Source of the DNA: Amanita rubescens
Lineage: Eukaryota > Basidiomycota > Agaricomycetes > Agaricales > Amanitaceae
DNA: 64,000 nucleotides
Assembly (NCBI GenBank): GCA_015039365.1
Contig: WION01000006.1
Location: 496,001-560,000, forward strand
Direction of reading: 5' to 3'
Shown here: positions 34,999 to 46,354 of the stretch, one piece after another
How positions within the stretch are numbered: position 1 is the first letter of the stretch
How the letters are laid out: every line of letters starts with the position of its first letter
Position numbers and translations under genes: made by a program
Notes under the pieces: model-generated
Databases searched by the model: none
What the model was told of the DNA's origin: nothing
The model's input: only the letters and a program-made list of their open reading frames with translations

Positions 34999-35091
34999 CT
35001 TTTTTACACTACTGACGTGTAGTAAGGCATTCCAGCCTAAAAACTCAACCAAAACAATCAATTTCAAAAAGTACACGAAAACGGTGCTGAG

Positions 35092-36901
35092 ATGTCTTTT
35101 GGACATGCCCCGAGGAAAGGTGTGGGACGGAACACGCCTCCCGGACCTCAACAATCCCATAATAACTCGCTGATGGCCTCGTCCAGGTCATCAAGCGTGA
35201 ATATTCCAGGATCCTTTGCTTTGCCAAAGGACACTGCCAATGTCACCCAAAGAAGTGCCAGCATGAGCATCCCAAAGCTCGCCTCTGAGACACCAGGTGA
35301 GTGTGTGATTGACCTCAATATAAGCCCTACCAACAGCAGGCCGCGCACTCCTTTGGGGGCAAAGCCTGGCTCCAGCTCCCGACAGGCCAAACCATCATAT
35401 TCGAGCATGGTTTCGGCCTCATCCAAGAATTCTGGTGCCACTACACCTACTGTAGCCAGTACAGCTGCAGATAAAATGACCGAACACGCCATGCCGGCGC
35501 TGACGTCTAAACGAGACTTATGCAAAGGTCTCGGGTTGGGCTTGAAAGTACCTTCACCAACGGAGCTTGTCATGCCAATAGCAGTGGTTCTGGCTCAGCC
35601 TCCGCAGACAAGAGACTTTGCTTCCGAATTAGAGGAGAAGCTCTCTCCCATCGCCAACAGGAAAGATGTACATACCTCTTCAGCCCTAATTGAGGCTGAG
35701 GAGGAACGTGAGGTGGCTGAATCCATTTTGGTATTCCGGCCTAACTCAGGCAGAGGACGTAATGGGTCCCATGCCTCTAACGAAGGGCATCTAACCCCTG
35801 GCTCTCGAAGGGATTCTCCTTCACCTGGGGTTGTGGACTCCGAAGACGTGCTTGATAGGTTGATCATGGAGCAAGAAAAGCAAATGTCCACTCTAGCCTC
35901 GCAACTAGGCTCGGTCATGAGCAAACAAATGACTCGTATGGCTGAACAGCTAAATACAGTCATGGCACAACAAGTGTCTCGAATTGAGTCGACCATGCGC
36001 AATCAAGGCGAAAGCTATGTCACCCTTATACAGTTCTTGAAGAACTCCCGCAGAAGATCATCTTCTCGCCGCAATTCATCGAGAACTCCCGAACATCAGC
36101 GTGGATGACAAGAGCCTGCCTGCGACATCGGACCACAGGATGAAGGTAGGAGCAAGAGAGCTCAAGGAAAACAAAGGTCGACTGAGACAGTCGGACCTCA
36201 AGACATCGAGGGTACAGGCGGAGGAGCTGTTGAAGACAAAGCCCCTGCCTACATCAGAGACGACCGTCAATTGGATGTTGATCTACTAAGGCTAATCAGC
36301 CCTACGGATCTCGACACTTTGCTTGTGCTTCGACGGAATGAGACTATCCGTTGCACTTTGAGTGGAGAAGAGAAATTTGCTACCCTCAGAAAGGATCCTG
36401 GTGAAACCTCGCACACATACCATGCTAGGTTAGACTGGTATGCGAAGCTGTCTTTATTAATAGACCTTAACAGGGGAGCACCTGCTTCGGTCTTGTTTGA
36501 ACAAATGAACCCATACAAGCGAGAAACTTGTTTTGAAGACAAGGATGACGGTCACGCAACACAGCAACATCGTGATTCATCCACTCACTATGAGATGCCC
36601 ACCTGTCTTTCAAGGCAGGGAGGGTGTCACAGCGGCGGGAGTAGTCCTACTCCCACCAAGCCCAACTGGCTGAGTACAGCCAAATGATTGCCTCGCCTGA
36701 GCCTCTCAGCCAGCAACTTTGGTAGAGAAGTCATAACCGGTGACTTCAGGAGCCCAGTTGACAGGGCCACTGAGAAGACAGACAACCTTGTCTGTCAAGT
36801 CATTCAAGATGCTGTAGCTGCCAGTGCCGCAGTGTCAGGAGACCTGTCTTCCTTAGGCAAGGTTCCATTCAAGCTAGTGCCCCCAGAGTTCAAGGGAATG
36901 G
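35092..36901 (+). pseudogene. Gypsy D gag, N-terminal part
   Basis: Starts MSFGHAPRKGVGR and runs in one frame to the solo LTR at 36902, with TGA at 36106-36108 and 36685-36687. The N-terminus is Ser/Pro-rich and low complexity. A heptad-like region with repeated QMxxxxxQLxxVMxxQ (about 35870-36000) predicts a coiled coil. Near 36270 there is a conserved-looking block (DVDLLRLISPTDLDTLL). The sequence then leads to VPFKLVPPEFKG, a gag capsid entry that continues after the solo LTR. The capsid family is inferred from position and from the downstream knuckle. Confidence 0.65.
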
Positions 36902-37267
36902 TGTAACGGATGGAATCCTGTTACAGTGTGCAGCATGCTCTGAAGCTTTCTGAAGATGTCCGCCATCGATCCTCCTTCAATCTGCTTTCTGTCTGCTTCC
37001 ATCTGCTTTCGATCCGCTCCGCTCTGATGCACGGGAATTCATCGGAGTACGTCGGATGCGTGGGAATATGTCGGATTATGTTGGACCACAAGCACATGGT
37101 AAGTGCATGGTAGTTACTATAAGTACACGTCATGTAGTCGCATACGATAGCTACAAACGAAAATTGGAGTTCCCTTCCCCTCAGATCAGCCTTAGCTTAA
37201 GTCTGTGCACTATTGTGCATGGCACCTGCAGTGCTGGGTACAACCCAGAGCACATTGCAGTGTTTCA
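36902..37267 (+). repeat. Solo LTR in gypsy D gag
   Basis: 366 bp, TGTAACGG...GTGTTTCA, flanked by ATGG (36898-36901) and ACGG (37268-37271), a 4 bp duplication with one CpG transition. Removing it joins PPEFKG to SIDEFLSFTKGL in frame. Its termini resemble the F LTRs (TGTAACG...TTTCA) but the body differs. Confidence 0.75.
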
Positions 37268-37942
37268 ACGGATAGCATAGATGAGTTCCTTTCGTTCACG
37301 AAAGGACTAGTCAATTACTTAGCCATACATGGGTACATGAAGCCTGAAGCTGACTCATTCCGAGTTCAGCTTTTAGGCCACATCCTAACGGATAAGGCCT
37401 TACGATGGTTCCAACAGACTGTCAATTACAGTGTGGAGGAGCATTGGTCGTTTGAAGACACCATGATTGGCCTCAAATGACACTTCGTCAAAGATGCATC
37501 TTCGCGAGATGCAGCTAGAAAGTTTGAACAACTTGAACAGAAGTCAAGGACTGTCCCTGAGCTGAGACGTGACCTCAAACAGCTCGGAATGCAGATGGTA
37601 GAAGCTCTGACTGACTATGCCATGTCGCGATGTTTCATGGATGCACTCAAGCCGGAAATTGCCAGCGCAGTTGTGGCTCGTGGAAGCAACCCAGAAAATA
37701 GTCATTTCCACTTGTTGGCGCAGAAGGCTATTGACGAAGAGGAGGCCATCTCTTATAAACACAGGATGGACAAGTACAAGATGAAATCTGTTCCTGTGCT
37801 GAGCAAATTGTCTAAATCATATGGGACTAAGTCGGGCTATAATTCGACTAAAGAAACCACCAGGACCACAGGAACTTCGAAGAGTTCCATCTCCTTAACA
37901 CGGAAGAGCATAGATAGTGTTTCTATTTCCAGTCTCTTAGGA
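37268..37942 (+). pseudogene. Gypsy D gag, capsid-like part
   Basis: Continues from 36901 (SIDEFLSFTKGLVNYLAIHG) with the typical gag run of helices and KALRWFQQT. TGA at 37478-37480 sits where GLK-R-HFV is expected. ELRRDLKQL and the segment after SRCFMDALKPEI fit retrotransposon gag. The frame is cut near 37943 by a GGACCGG-rich insertion and resumes at 38945. Confidence 0.72.
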
Positions 37943-38944
37943 CTGAAAAAGACCGGAACCGGACCGGACCAGGACCGATTTGGACCGGACTGCAGTCTCA
38001 GGTCTTAGGAGGTCCAAGGGCAGTCCGGTTCCGGTCTTTTTAAATTTTTAAAATCAAAAAAACCGCAAAAGACCGGTCTAGACCGGTCCTAGACCGCTAA
38101 TTGTCACATGTGACCAACACAGTCATGTTCTCCTATATTTTAGCTTTTTTTTGAGTATTGAAACATAAAAAACAGTTGAGATTTGAGTTCACAGTAGTAA
38201 AGTTTGTCAAAAGTTATATATAACATGTGAATTTTGAAAACATCTGTTGTTGCAACACTCCAGGTAAGGTATTCTGAAATTAACTAATCTAGGTATGCTC
38301 TAGTACATCCAATGGAACATAGTTGAACAGTGGGAGGGTGAGAGTCAGCAACACTGGGCTTCATTCTCTCTTTGGTGATCTGTTTGGCAATCTCTTTGGC
38401 AATGTTTGGCAGTCTCCTGGCATCATTAAAAATGGTTTAATGTGGCTTATCTGGAGTGCAACTGGGTGTGAGATGATGTGAGGGGGTGGAGTGGGGTCTA
38501 ATGGGACAAGCTGAGCAGTGGGAGGGTGAGGGTCAGCAACACTGGGCTTCATTCTCTCTTTGGTGATCTCTTTGGCAATCTCTTTGGCAATGTTTGGCAG
38601 TCTCCTGGCATCATCAAAAATGGTTTTATGTGGCTCATCTGAGTGCAGCTGGGTGTGAGAGGGTGTGAGAGGGTGAGGGTTAGGAACATATTGATATTTA
38701 TGAAGTTTTGTAGTTTTAAATTGTTGTATGGGAGACATAGGGACATAGAAACTAATGTAAGGACTGGTCTAGACCAGTCCAAGACCAGTCCTGGACTGGT
38801 CTTAACCGGTCTTTTTTTTAAATTAAGACCAGTCTTGCGGTCTTAAGCGGTCCGGTTCCGGTCTTTTCGATATCAGGGACACCCTGAGACCGGTCCGGTT
38901 TTGGTCTTTCCAAAAAAGGAAAAAAAACCGGACCGGACCGGACC
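37943..38944. mobile_element. GGACCGG-rich insertion (probable hAT-type MITE, composite)
   Basis: Both sides begin with GAAAAAGACCGGAACCGGACC-like sequence in inverted orientation (about 37946 and 38840-38870), and ACCGGTC/GGACCGG motifs crowd both ends. An extra partial end (CAGGGACACCCTGAGACCGG) near 38874 suggests two overlapping insertions. I could not find the target duplication. Internally a block of about 190 bp starting CAGTGGGAGGGTGAG is tandemly duplicated (about 38327-38690). Confidence 0.55.
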
Positions 38945-39772
38945 TTGAATCACTACAGCATAGAATGCTACCTCTGCAAACAAAAAGGGCACCTTAGCAC
39001 CAGCTGCCCTGAAAGAGCCAGCAACACTAGAAGAGCCGCAAATGTCGAACACCACGAGATGGACGTTGACGATCAAGAGACTAGGGATAACCCAGGTCTC
39101 TCTGACGACGAATATGTCTCCGCAGTGGACAGAGATGACAAAGATGTGGCAAATGACGAGGCCGAATCTGTGTCCGACGGTGAAGCTGACAACCAGTCCA
39201 TTACTGACTGGTGCGCTGCAGGTAGACCCATTGAGGCATACCAGCACATGGGAAAGTTCCTCGACAAAATAGAGAGGCAATACCAGGTCAACAAGGCCGG
39301 TCTTACAGAGTGGTCTGACCCAGATTCCTCCCATACAGCTCCCTCGGATCATCTATTGGCCATGCGAGTCGTTCCATTCGAGGATGCCTCGCCGCTTGCC
39401 TTCACTGCCTCAGGTACATCAAGCAGTGAACAACCAGTCGCATACCAAAATCGTGTGACTAAACAAATAGGACTGCTAAAGATCGAGCAAGGTCCTAGAA
39501 GGGATTTTAAGCATCTCAGGGTAATCAAGGGCTATATGCGGATCAACGGCCATAAGGCGCATGTCCTGCTGGACAGTGGTAGCACCTTGGATCTTGTTTC
39601 GGCGAACTTTGCAAAAGTTCACCAATTAAACATGTTCAAGTTGCATAACCCGATACGTCTACAAATGGCAATGTTTGGCTCTCGATCCACGATCCAATAC
39701 AGAGCGCGAGCTGAACTACAAGTCAGAGATTTCAAGACGCAACGCTACTTTGACATGGTTAACTTGGACCGC
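38945..39772 (+). pseudogene. Gypsy D gag zinc knuckle and protease
   Basis: Opens with the knuckle CYLCKQKGHLSTSC (CX2CX4HX4C), then an acidic linker (MDVDDQETRDN...) and the aspartic protease motif HVLLDSGSTLDLVSANFAK (about 39560-39620). It ends FDMVNLDR at the F1 insertion and continues at 42403 as YQVILGTLFLREFEVLLNY. gag and protease are in one frame, supporting a gag-pol fusion. No internal stop is present in this part. Confidence 0.82.
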
Positions 39773-40169
39773 TGTAACGAGCCAATTCCGGCTACGTTGG
39801 AACCGATCTCCAAAACCTTCCGAAGCTCCCCGAAGCACTCCGAGCCTATGCTCGATCCCGGAGGATGATCGTTTGTGTTCGGACGCATGCACAGGCCTCG
39901 GACTCGGTGCAGGATTCATCACATGGTCACCTCGTGCCTCCGTAGTATATATACCATTGTGTACGTAGTTGTAGTTAGCGAATTATCACCCCATTACTGC
40001 TCCGAGTTCGATTCCTTTCGTTCCCTTCGTTCCTCGGTGCTTTGGACACCTTCCACTCGTTCACCTTCGCATTCGGCACCCTCTCTGCCTCCGAGGCACC
40101 CCCAGGACTGACCTCCGAAGCCCCTTTGGCCGAACGCACTTCCGCATCGGCCTTCTTCTGATCGTTTCA
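39773..40169 (+). repeat. F1 5' LTR
   Basis: 397 bp, TGTAACGAGCC...GATCGTTTCA. Rich in CCGAA/CTCCGA motifs. Confidence 0.93.
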
Positions 40170-40492
40170 ACTGGAGCCCACCGCGAGGGGCTCTTAGGTC
40201 AGTCCGTCGGTCATTCCTTTCACCCAACTCCTGCACAGAAAGCATCGGACAAGCTCCGGTGTCACTTGGAATCTGCTCCGAGCCACTCCAAGCACTCTGC
40301 CGGCCCTCCCATAGCTCAGAGACCATACCCCGCCGACCTTTCTTCAATTATACCCTCCCCGCTCTTTACACTGCAGTAGCCTTCACCACTCGGCCCCACA
40401 GCACTGACACAGCATCAGCCGAACAACGCCCACACGTTCCACTACTCCCGATCCAGCTCCGATCGATCAATAGCTTTCGTCCCTGAAGCCCC

Positions 40493-42097
40493 TTGCTTAA
40501 TCCACCTCGCTTTCCATCAGAACAGCTCGCTTCGCTTCGGCCTGCCAGTAACATCATGACCGAACCAAGCCGCCGCATGCCCATCCGAACGAACAAGGAG
40601 GCACCCTGCTTCCGAGGCACTGCCGCTGGCCTTGAGAGATACCTCGAAGATATCGAGATGATCTGCGAGGATAGACAACGCTCCGGAGATGCTGAACTGA
40701 TCAAATGGGCTGTCTACTATACCGATGAGAAATCTTCCGAGATCTGGAGAGCCGCTCGAGACACCCTATCGGATCCGAAAACCTGGGACGCGTTTAAGAA
40801 AGCGATTTCCGAGATCTACCCCGAGGCACAGCCCGATCGCCGCCACACTATTGCAGCACTACACGCCGTTTCCGACCGCTTCTCAGCGCAAAATGTCACA
40901 TCCGAGACAGCCCTTGCTGAGTATCACAGGGAATTTTCCGGAACAGCTCAATACCTCATCGGAAAGCGCCGCATGACACGCCGTGAGGCAAGCATCATGT
41001 ACATGTCCGCATTCCCTCCGGATCTCCGACCCGATATCACTACTCGGCTCACAATCAAGTACCCGGACGTCCACCCCGATGATGGCTATGATCTAAAAGA
41101 CATGAATAGTGCCGCGCAATTCATTATCAGCTCAAGGTCTGCTATAGCCTTGCTCGCCGCGACCACCCCACAAGCTCCGACGCTTCCGACGCCTCCGATG
41201 CCTATCCCTACTCCCCCTCCGAGCACAGCCTTCACTCTGAGCACAGCTTCCACCCATCTCCTTAGCGGATGCATTTTCTGCGGAGATATCAATCATCGGA
41301 CAGCCTGGTGCCATATCAGGGATGAATATGCAAGGCAAGGGAAGATCAAAATAGTCGACAGACGGATTCAATTTTTGGACGGCAACGAACCGAATGCATT
41401 CCAATACCGCCACTTTGGACAATGGTTCAAAGAACGCATTGATGTATGGCTGCTGAGGTACACACAGCCGACCGCTCCGAAGCCATTTGTGTCCTCCAAC
41501 TACTTCCTGGAAGCTCTAGACCACTCCGGAACGCATACCGCCGAGCCTGTCAATACTGAAGCACTGCAAAACGTACATACGACTCCGACGCACATACACA
41601 TTAGCACCACGATCCCTAATCAATCCACGCTCCCTAATACCACCCCCTCCGAACCCTCTGAGCCCTCCAGACCCTCCGACGCTCCTACCACTACAACGCA
41701 TGATATCGCCGAGACCTCCGAGGCTCCTGATGACCCCACCACTGCTACGCCAATTTCTGCCACCCCGGAAACCCTCGGCGACCCCATCGCCGAAGTCTTT
41801 ATCATTTCCGAGCCATCTGGCATCCCAACAGCTGCCATTCCGAGACCTGATTCTGCTGAAATTCCGACCGCCGCCCTGACCGCCTGCACGATTGAAGAAA
41901 GCGAGATGAGAAGAACCCACCCACCACTTCCCTTCTACTTCCTATCACCATCCGATCTCCCCGTCCTGACCAGGAGGTCAGTATTAAAAGTACCCAGGAG
42001 GTGTAACGAGCCAATTCCGGCTACGTTGGAACCGATCTCCGAAACCTTCCGAAGCTCCCCGAAGCACTCCGAGCCTATGCTCGATCCCGGAGGATGA
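40493..42097 (+). CDS. F1 gag, intact
   Basis: Open frame of 534 codons with no stop; the more likely start is the second Met (MTEPSRRMPIRTNKEAP, 40556). A retrotransposon gag domain spans about residues 25-200 (GLERYLEDIEMICEDRQR, EYHREFSGTAQYLI). The zinc knuckle CIFCGDINHRTAWC lies near residue 265, then a long Pro/Thr/Ser/Glu-rich tail. The stop lies about 95 nt inside the 3' LTR, so the last codons are LTR-encoded. It would assemble particles and package F RNA. The second copy at 44427-46031 is also open and nearly identical. Confidence 0.85.
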   Translation: MLNPPRFPSEQLASLRPASNIMTEPSRRMPIRTNKEAPCFRGTAAGLERYLEDIEMICEDRQRSGDAELIKWAVYYTDEKSSEIWRAARDTLSDPKTWDAFKKAISEIYPEAQPDRRHTIAALHAVSDRFSAQNVTSETALAEYHREFSGTAQYLIGKRRMTRREASIMYMSAFPPDLRPDITTRLTIKYPDVHPDDGYDLKDMNSAAQFIISSRSAIALLAATTPQAPTLPTPPMPIPTPPPSTAFTLSTASTHLLSGCIFCGDINHRTAWCHIRDEYARQGKIKIVDRRIQFLDGNEPNAFQYRHFGQWFKERIDVWLLRYTQPTAPKPFVSSNYFLEALDHSGTHTAEPVNTEALQNVHTTPTHIHISTTIPNQSTLPNTTPSEPSEPSRPSDAPTTTTHDIAETSEAPDDPTTATPISATPETLGDPIAEVFIISEPSGIPTAAIPRPDSAEIPTAALTACTIEESEMRRTHPPLPFYFLSPSDLPVLTRRSVLKVPRRCNEPIPATLEPISETFRSSPKHSEPMLDPGG

Positions 42098-42398
42098 TCG
42101 TTTGTGTTCGGACGCATGCACAGGCCTCGGACTCGGTGCAGGATTCATCACATGGTCACCTCGTGCCTCCGTAGTATATATACCATTGTGTACGTAGTTG
42201 TAGTTAGCGAATTATCACCCCATTACTGCTCCGAGTTCGTTTCCTTTCGTTCCCTTCGTTCCTCGGTGCTTTGGACACCTTCCACTCGTTCACCTTCGCA
42301 TTCGGCACCCTCTCTGCCTCCGAGGCACCCCCAGGACTGACCTCCGAAGCCCCTTTGGCCGAACGCACTTCCGCATCGGCCTTCTTCTGATCGTTTCA
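42002..42398 (+). repeat. F1 3' LTR
   Basis: 397 bp; differs from the 5' LTR at CTCCGAAACC/CTCCAAAACC (CpG) and GTTCGTTTCC/GTTCGATTCC. Confidence 0.93.
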
Positions 42399-42402
42399 CC
42401 GC

Positions 42403-44125
42403 TACCAGGTCATTCTAGGGACCCTGTTCCTACGAGAATTTGAGGTCCTGCTGAACTATGCAGGATCTGGCTCATTCAAATTGGGTAACTGTTGGTTTCC
42501 AGTCAAAGAAGGAGATTTCAGCAAGCTGCTGACTTCTTCTAAAGAAGGGGAAGGGCCCGGTCAGGCAAAAGTGCCATCTTCCTCTTCCGGGAATACTGCT
42601 AAGAAAGAGGCTCCAAAGGTCTCTTTCTCCAGGTCATTTGACAAACGACCTAAACACTGACTACATGGTCAGACAAGTACTGTTTCGCAGGTGGCTGGCG
42701 TCAAATGGAATGGTACTACCTCCATAACAATGGAGGAATGATTAGAAATATGCCAGCGCATATTGGACAAGGTCAAAGACCTCGAGCCACGAGAGGAGTT
42801 GATCCTGCCTCCTCTAAGAGCGATAAACCATGAGATTCCGCTCATAAACCTGAATCTTGTAATCAGACATTGACCAGCTAAATGCCCTGAGCCGCTCAGG
42901 GAAGAGCTCAGAGTAAAAATCGATCGATATCTTAAGGCAGGATGGTGGGAGTGCACCACCTTGCCTTCGAGCACACCACTTCTTGTGGTTTTCAAGAAGG
43001 ATGGCGCCATCCGAACAGTCATTGATGCCAGGCAGTGCAATGAGAACACTCTGGCGGACTTCACACCCATGCTGGACCAAGAGACCATCAGGAGCGATAT
43101 AGCGAGAGCACGCTTTCGCTCTAAGATTGATATATCAGACGCGTACAAAAATATGCATGTCTCGCCAGAACATGAAAGCCGTACAGTGTTCGCGACTATA
43201 TTTGGCAACCTAAAAAGCCACGTCATGCAAATGGGCGACAAGAATGGCCCAGCAACCTTTCAGAGGCTGATGAATGCGACCTTTGTGGAAGAGATGGGAG
43301 TGTTCATACACTGCTACCAAGACGATATCTTCGTCTTTTCAGATACTCTAGAAGAACACATAGAGCATCTTAGGATCGTATTCAACCGGCTAAGAAGCAT
43401 TAAGTTTGTATCTTAGCCGTAACCGCTCAAAAATAGACAGATTGTCTGGGTTTCATAGTCGATGATGAAGGGATACACATGGATCCAGCCAAAATTGACT
43501 TAATCAAGAACTGGCACGTGCCAAGAAACTACCATGACGTTCAGAAATTCAATGGCATCATCCAGTACCTGGCGCAGTTCTTGCCCAGTGTCACCGACTA
43601 TACTGCACCACTAACAAGCATGTGCAGTAATAATAGAGAGTTCATATGGACGGACTACATGAACACTTGCTTCAACAAACTGAAAGGCTTGGTTGCTAAA
43701 AACCTAGTCTGCAAGCCAATAGACGGGAGGTTAACCACCCCTATCTGGCTTGTAACAGACGCCTCGGCCACTGGAGCAGGTGCTGTCTACGGTCAAGGAG
43801 AAACCTGGGACTCATGCGCTCCAGCCGGATTTTTATCTCACAAGTTCACGTCAGTGCAGATAAACTACTGCACCTGGGAACATGAACTATTGGCCATTCT
43901 AGAGGCACTGATGAGATGGGAAGACAAGCTGCTGGGACTGCATTTCACAGTTGTTACGGATCATCAGGCCTTGACCTTCTTCAAGGAAGCACCTTCAGGC
44001 TCTCAACGCCGAATTAGGTGGTGGGAGTACCTCTCGCGTTTCAGCTTCAAGATCCAATATCTCAAAGGAGATAAAAATCTGGTAGCAGACGCCTTATCTT
44101 GTTACTTCTCCAGTGACGAGCCCGG
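42403..44125 (+). pseudogene. Gypsy D reverse transcriptase and RNase H
   Basis: Continues the protease, then the RT: CPEPLREELRVKIDRYLKAG, LVVFKKDGAIRTVIDARQCN, SKIDISDAYKNM, NGPATFQRLMN and the active-site YQDDIFVF (about 43315). Frameshifts near 43412-43460 break the thumb. RNase H follows from 43479 with LVTDASATGAGAVYG, WEHELLAILEAL, VVTDHQALTFF and NLVADALSCYF. TGAs lie near 42658, 42739 and 42871 where Arg is plausible (RH-R-PAKCPEPL). The F2 element interrupts at 44126; the frame resumes at 46752. Confidence 0.87.
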
Positions 44126-44522
44126 TGAAATGATCAGAAGAAGGCCAATGCGGAAGTGCGTTCGGCCAAAGGGGCTTCGGAGGTCAGTCCTGGGGGTGCC
44201 TCGGAGGCAGAGAGAGTGCCGAAGACGAAGGTGAACGAGTGGAAGGTGTCCGAAGCACCGAGGAACGAAGGGAACGGAAGGAATTGAACTCGGAACGAAG
44301 CTGGGGTGATAATTCGCTAACTACAACTACGTACACAATGGTATATATACTACAGAGGCATGAGGTGACCATGTGACAATTCCTGCACCAAGTCCGAGGC
44401 CTGTGCATGCGTCCGAACACAAACGATCATCCTCCGGGGTCGAGTATAGGCTCGGAGTGCTTCGGGGAGCTTCGGAAGGTTTCGGAGATCGGTTCCAACG
44501 TAGCCGGAATCGGCTCGTTACA
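44126..44522 (-). repeat. F2 3' LTR
   Basis: 397 bp inverted copy, TGAAATGATC at its left edge. Confidence 0.92.
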
Positions 44523-46031
44523 CCTCCTGGGTACTTTTAATACTGACCTCCTGGTCAGGACGGGGAGATCGGATGGTGATAGGAAGTAGAAGGGAAGTGG
44601 TGGGTGGGTTCTTCTCATCTCGCTTTCTTCAATTGTGCAGGCGGTCAAGGCGGCAGTTGGAATTTCGGCGGAATCAGATCTCGGAATGGCAGCTGTCGGG
44701 ATGCCAGATGGCTCGGAAATGATAAAGACTTCGGCGATGGGGTCGCCGAGGGTTTCCGGGGTGGCAGAAATTGGCGTAGCAGTGGTGGGGTCATCAGGAG
44801 CCTCGGAGGCCTCGGTGGTATCATGCATTGTAGTGGTAGGAGCGTCGGAGGGTCTGGAGGGTTCGGAGGGTTCGGAGGGGGTGGTATTAGGGAGCGTGGA
44901 TTGATTAGGGATCGTGGTGCTAATGTGTATGTGTGTCGGAGCCGTATGTACGTTTTGCAGTTCTTCAGTATTGACAGGCTCGGCAGTATGCATTCCGGAG
45001 TGGTCTAGAGCTTCCAGGAAGTAGTTGGAGGACACAAATGGCTTCGGAGCGGTCGGCTGTGTGTACCTCAGCAGCCATACATCGATGCGTTCTTTGAACC
45101 ATTGTCCGAAGTGGCAGTATTGGAATGCATTCGGTTCGTTGCCGTCCAAAAATTGAATCCGTCCATTGACTATTTTTATCTTCCCTTGCCTTGCGTATTC
45201 ATCCCTGATATGGCAGCAGGCCGTCCGATGATTGATATCTCCGCAGAAAATGCATCCGCTAAGGAGATGGGTGGAAGCTGTGCTCGGAGCAAAGGCAGTG
45301 CTCGGAGGGGAAGTAGGGATAGGCGTTGAAGGTGTTGGAAGCGTCGGAACATGTGGGATGGTCGTGGCGAGCAAGGCTATAGCAGACCTTGAGCTGATAA
45401 TGAATTGCGCGGCACTATTCATGTCTTTTAGATCATAGCCATCATCGGGGTGGATGTCCGGGTACTTGATTGTGAGCCGAGTAGTGATATCGGGTCGGAG
45501 CTCGGGAGGGAATGCGGACATGTACATGATGCTTGCCTCACGGCGTGTCATGCGGTGCTTTCCGATGAGGTATTGAGCTGTTCCGGAAAATTCCCTGTGA
45601 TACTCAGCAAGGGCTGTCTCGGATGTGACATTTTGCGCTGAGAAGTGGTCGGAAACGGCGTGTAGTGCTGCAATAGTGTGGCGGCAATCGGGCTGTGCCT
45701 CGGGGTAGATCTTGGAAATCGCTTTCTTAAATGCATCCCAGGTTTTCGGATCTGATAGGGTGTCCCGAGCAGCTCTCCAGATCTCGGAAGATTTCTCATC
45801 GGTGTAGTAGACGGCCCATTTGATCAGTTCAGCATCTCCGGAGCGTTGTCTATCCTTGCAGATCATCTCGATATCTTCGAGGTATCTCTCAAGGCCAGTG
45901 GCAGTGCCTCGGAAGCAGGGTGCCTCCTTGTTCGTTCGGATGGGCATGCGGCGGCTTGGTTCGGTCATGATGTTACTGGCAGGCCGAAGCGAAGCAAGCT
46001 GTTCTGATGGAAAGCGAGGTGAATTAAGCAA
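44427..46031 (-). CDS. F2 gag, intact
   Basis: 534 codons, open, almost identical to the F1 protein, with scattered substitutions (for example EMICKD for EMICED). The knuckle reads CIFCGDINHRTACC, keeping CX2CX4HX4C. As in F1 the last ~30 codons are encoded within the 3' LTR. Two intact copies contrast with the stop-riddled frames of neighbouring elements and suggest recent movement. Confidence 0.85.
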   Translation of the reverse strand: MLNSPRFPSEQLASLRPASNIMTEPSRRMPIRTNKEAPCFRGTATGLERYLEDIEMICKDRQRSGDAELIKWAVYYTDEKSSEIWRAARDTLSDPKTWDAFKKAISKIYPEAQPDCRHTIAALHAVSDHFSAQNVTSETALAEYHREFSGTAQYLIGKHRMTRREASIMYMSAFPPELRPDITTRLTIKYPDIHPDDGYDLKDMNSAAQFIISSRSAIALLATTIPHVPTLPTPSTPIPTSPPSTAFAPSTASTHLLSGCIFCGDINHRTACCHIRDEYARQGKIKIVNGRIQFLDGNEPNAFQYCHFGQWFKERIDVWLLRYTQPTAPKPFVSSNYFLEALDHSGMHTAEPVNTEELQNVHTAPTHIHISTTIPNQSTLPNTTPSEPSEPSRPSDAPTTTMHDTTEASEAPDDPTTATPISATPETLGDPIAEVFIISEPSGIPTAAIPRSDSAEIPTAALTACTIEESEMRRTHPPLPFYFLSPSDLPVLTRRSVLKVPRRCNEPIPATLEPISETFRSSPKHSEPILDPGG

Positions 46032-46354
46032 GGGGCTTCAGGGACAAAAGCTATTGATCGATCGGAGCTGGATCGGGAGTAGTGGAACGTGTGGGCGTTG
46101 TTCGGCTGCTGCTGTGCTGGTGCTGTGGGGCCGAATGGTGAAGGCTACTGCAGTGTAAAGAGCGGGGAGGGTATAATTGAAGAAAGGTCGGCGGGGTATG
46201 GTCTCTGAGCTATGGGAGGGCCGGCAGAGTGCTTGGAGTGGCTCGGAGCAGATTCCAAGTGACACCAGAACTTGTCCGATGCTTTCTGTGCAGCAGTTGG
46301 GTGAAAGGAATGACCGACAGACTGACCTAAGAGCCCCTCGCGGTGGGCTCCAGT

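Larger units (their letters stand above)
39773..42398 (+). mobile_element. F1: gag-only LTR retrotransposon
   Basis: Two 397 bp LTRs (39773-40169, 42002-42398) differing at two positions, 4 bp duplication CCGC (39769-39772, 42399-42402). The LTR has a TATATATA box (about 39945). TGGAGCCCACCGCGAGG at 40172 is a tRNA-type primer site, and ACCCAGGAGG precedes the 3' LTR. The 1832 bp interior codes only for gag, with no room for pol, so F must use another element's RT and integrase. Confidence 0.92.

Noticed and set aside
34999..35026. Self-priming site in gypsy D
   Set aside because: Only a 9 nt complement about 20 nt from the LTR, and it is not at the predicted transcription start; could be chance.
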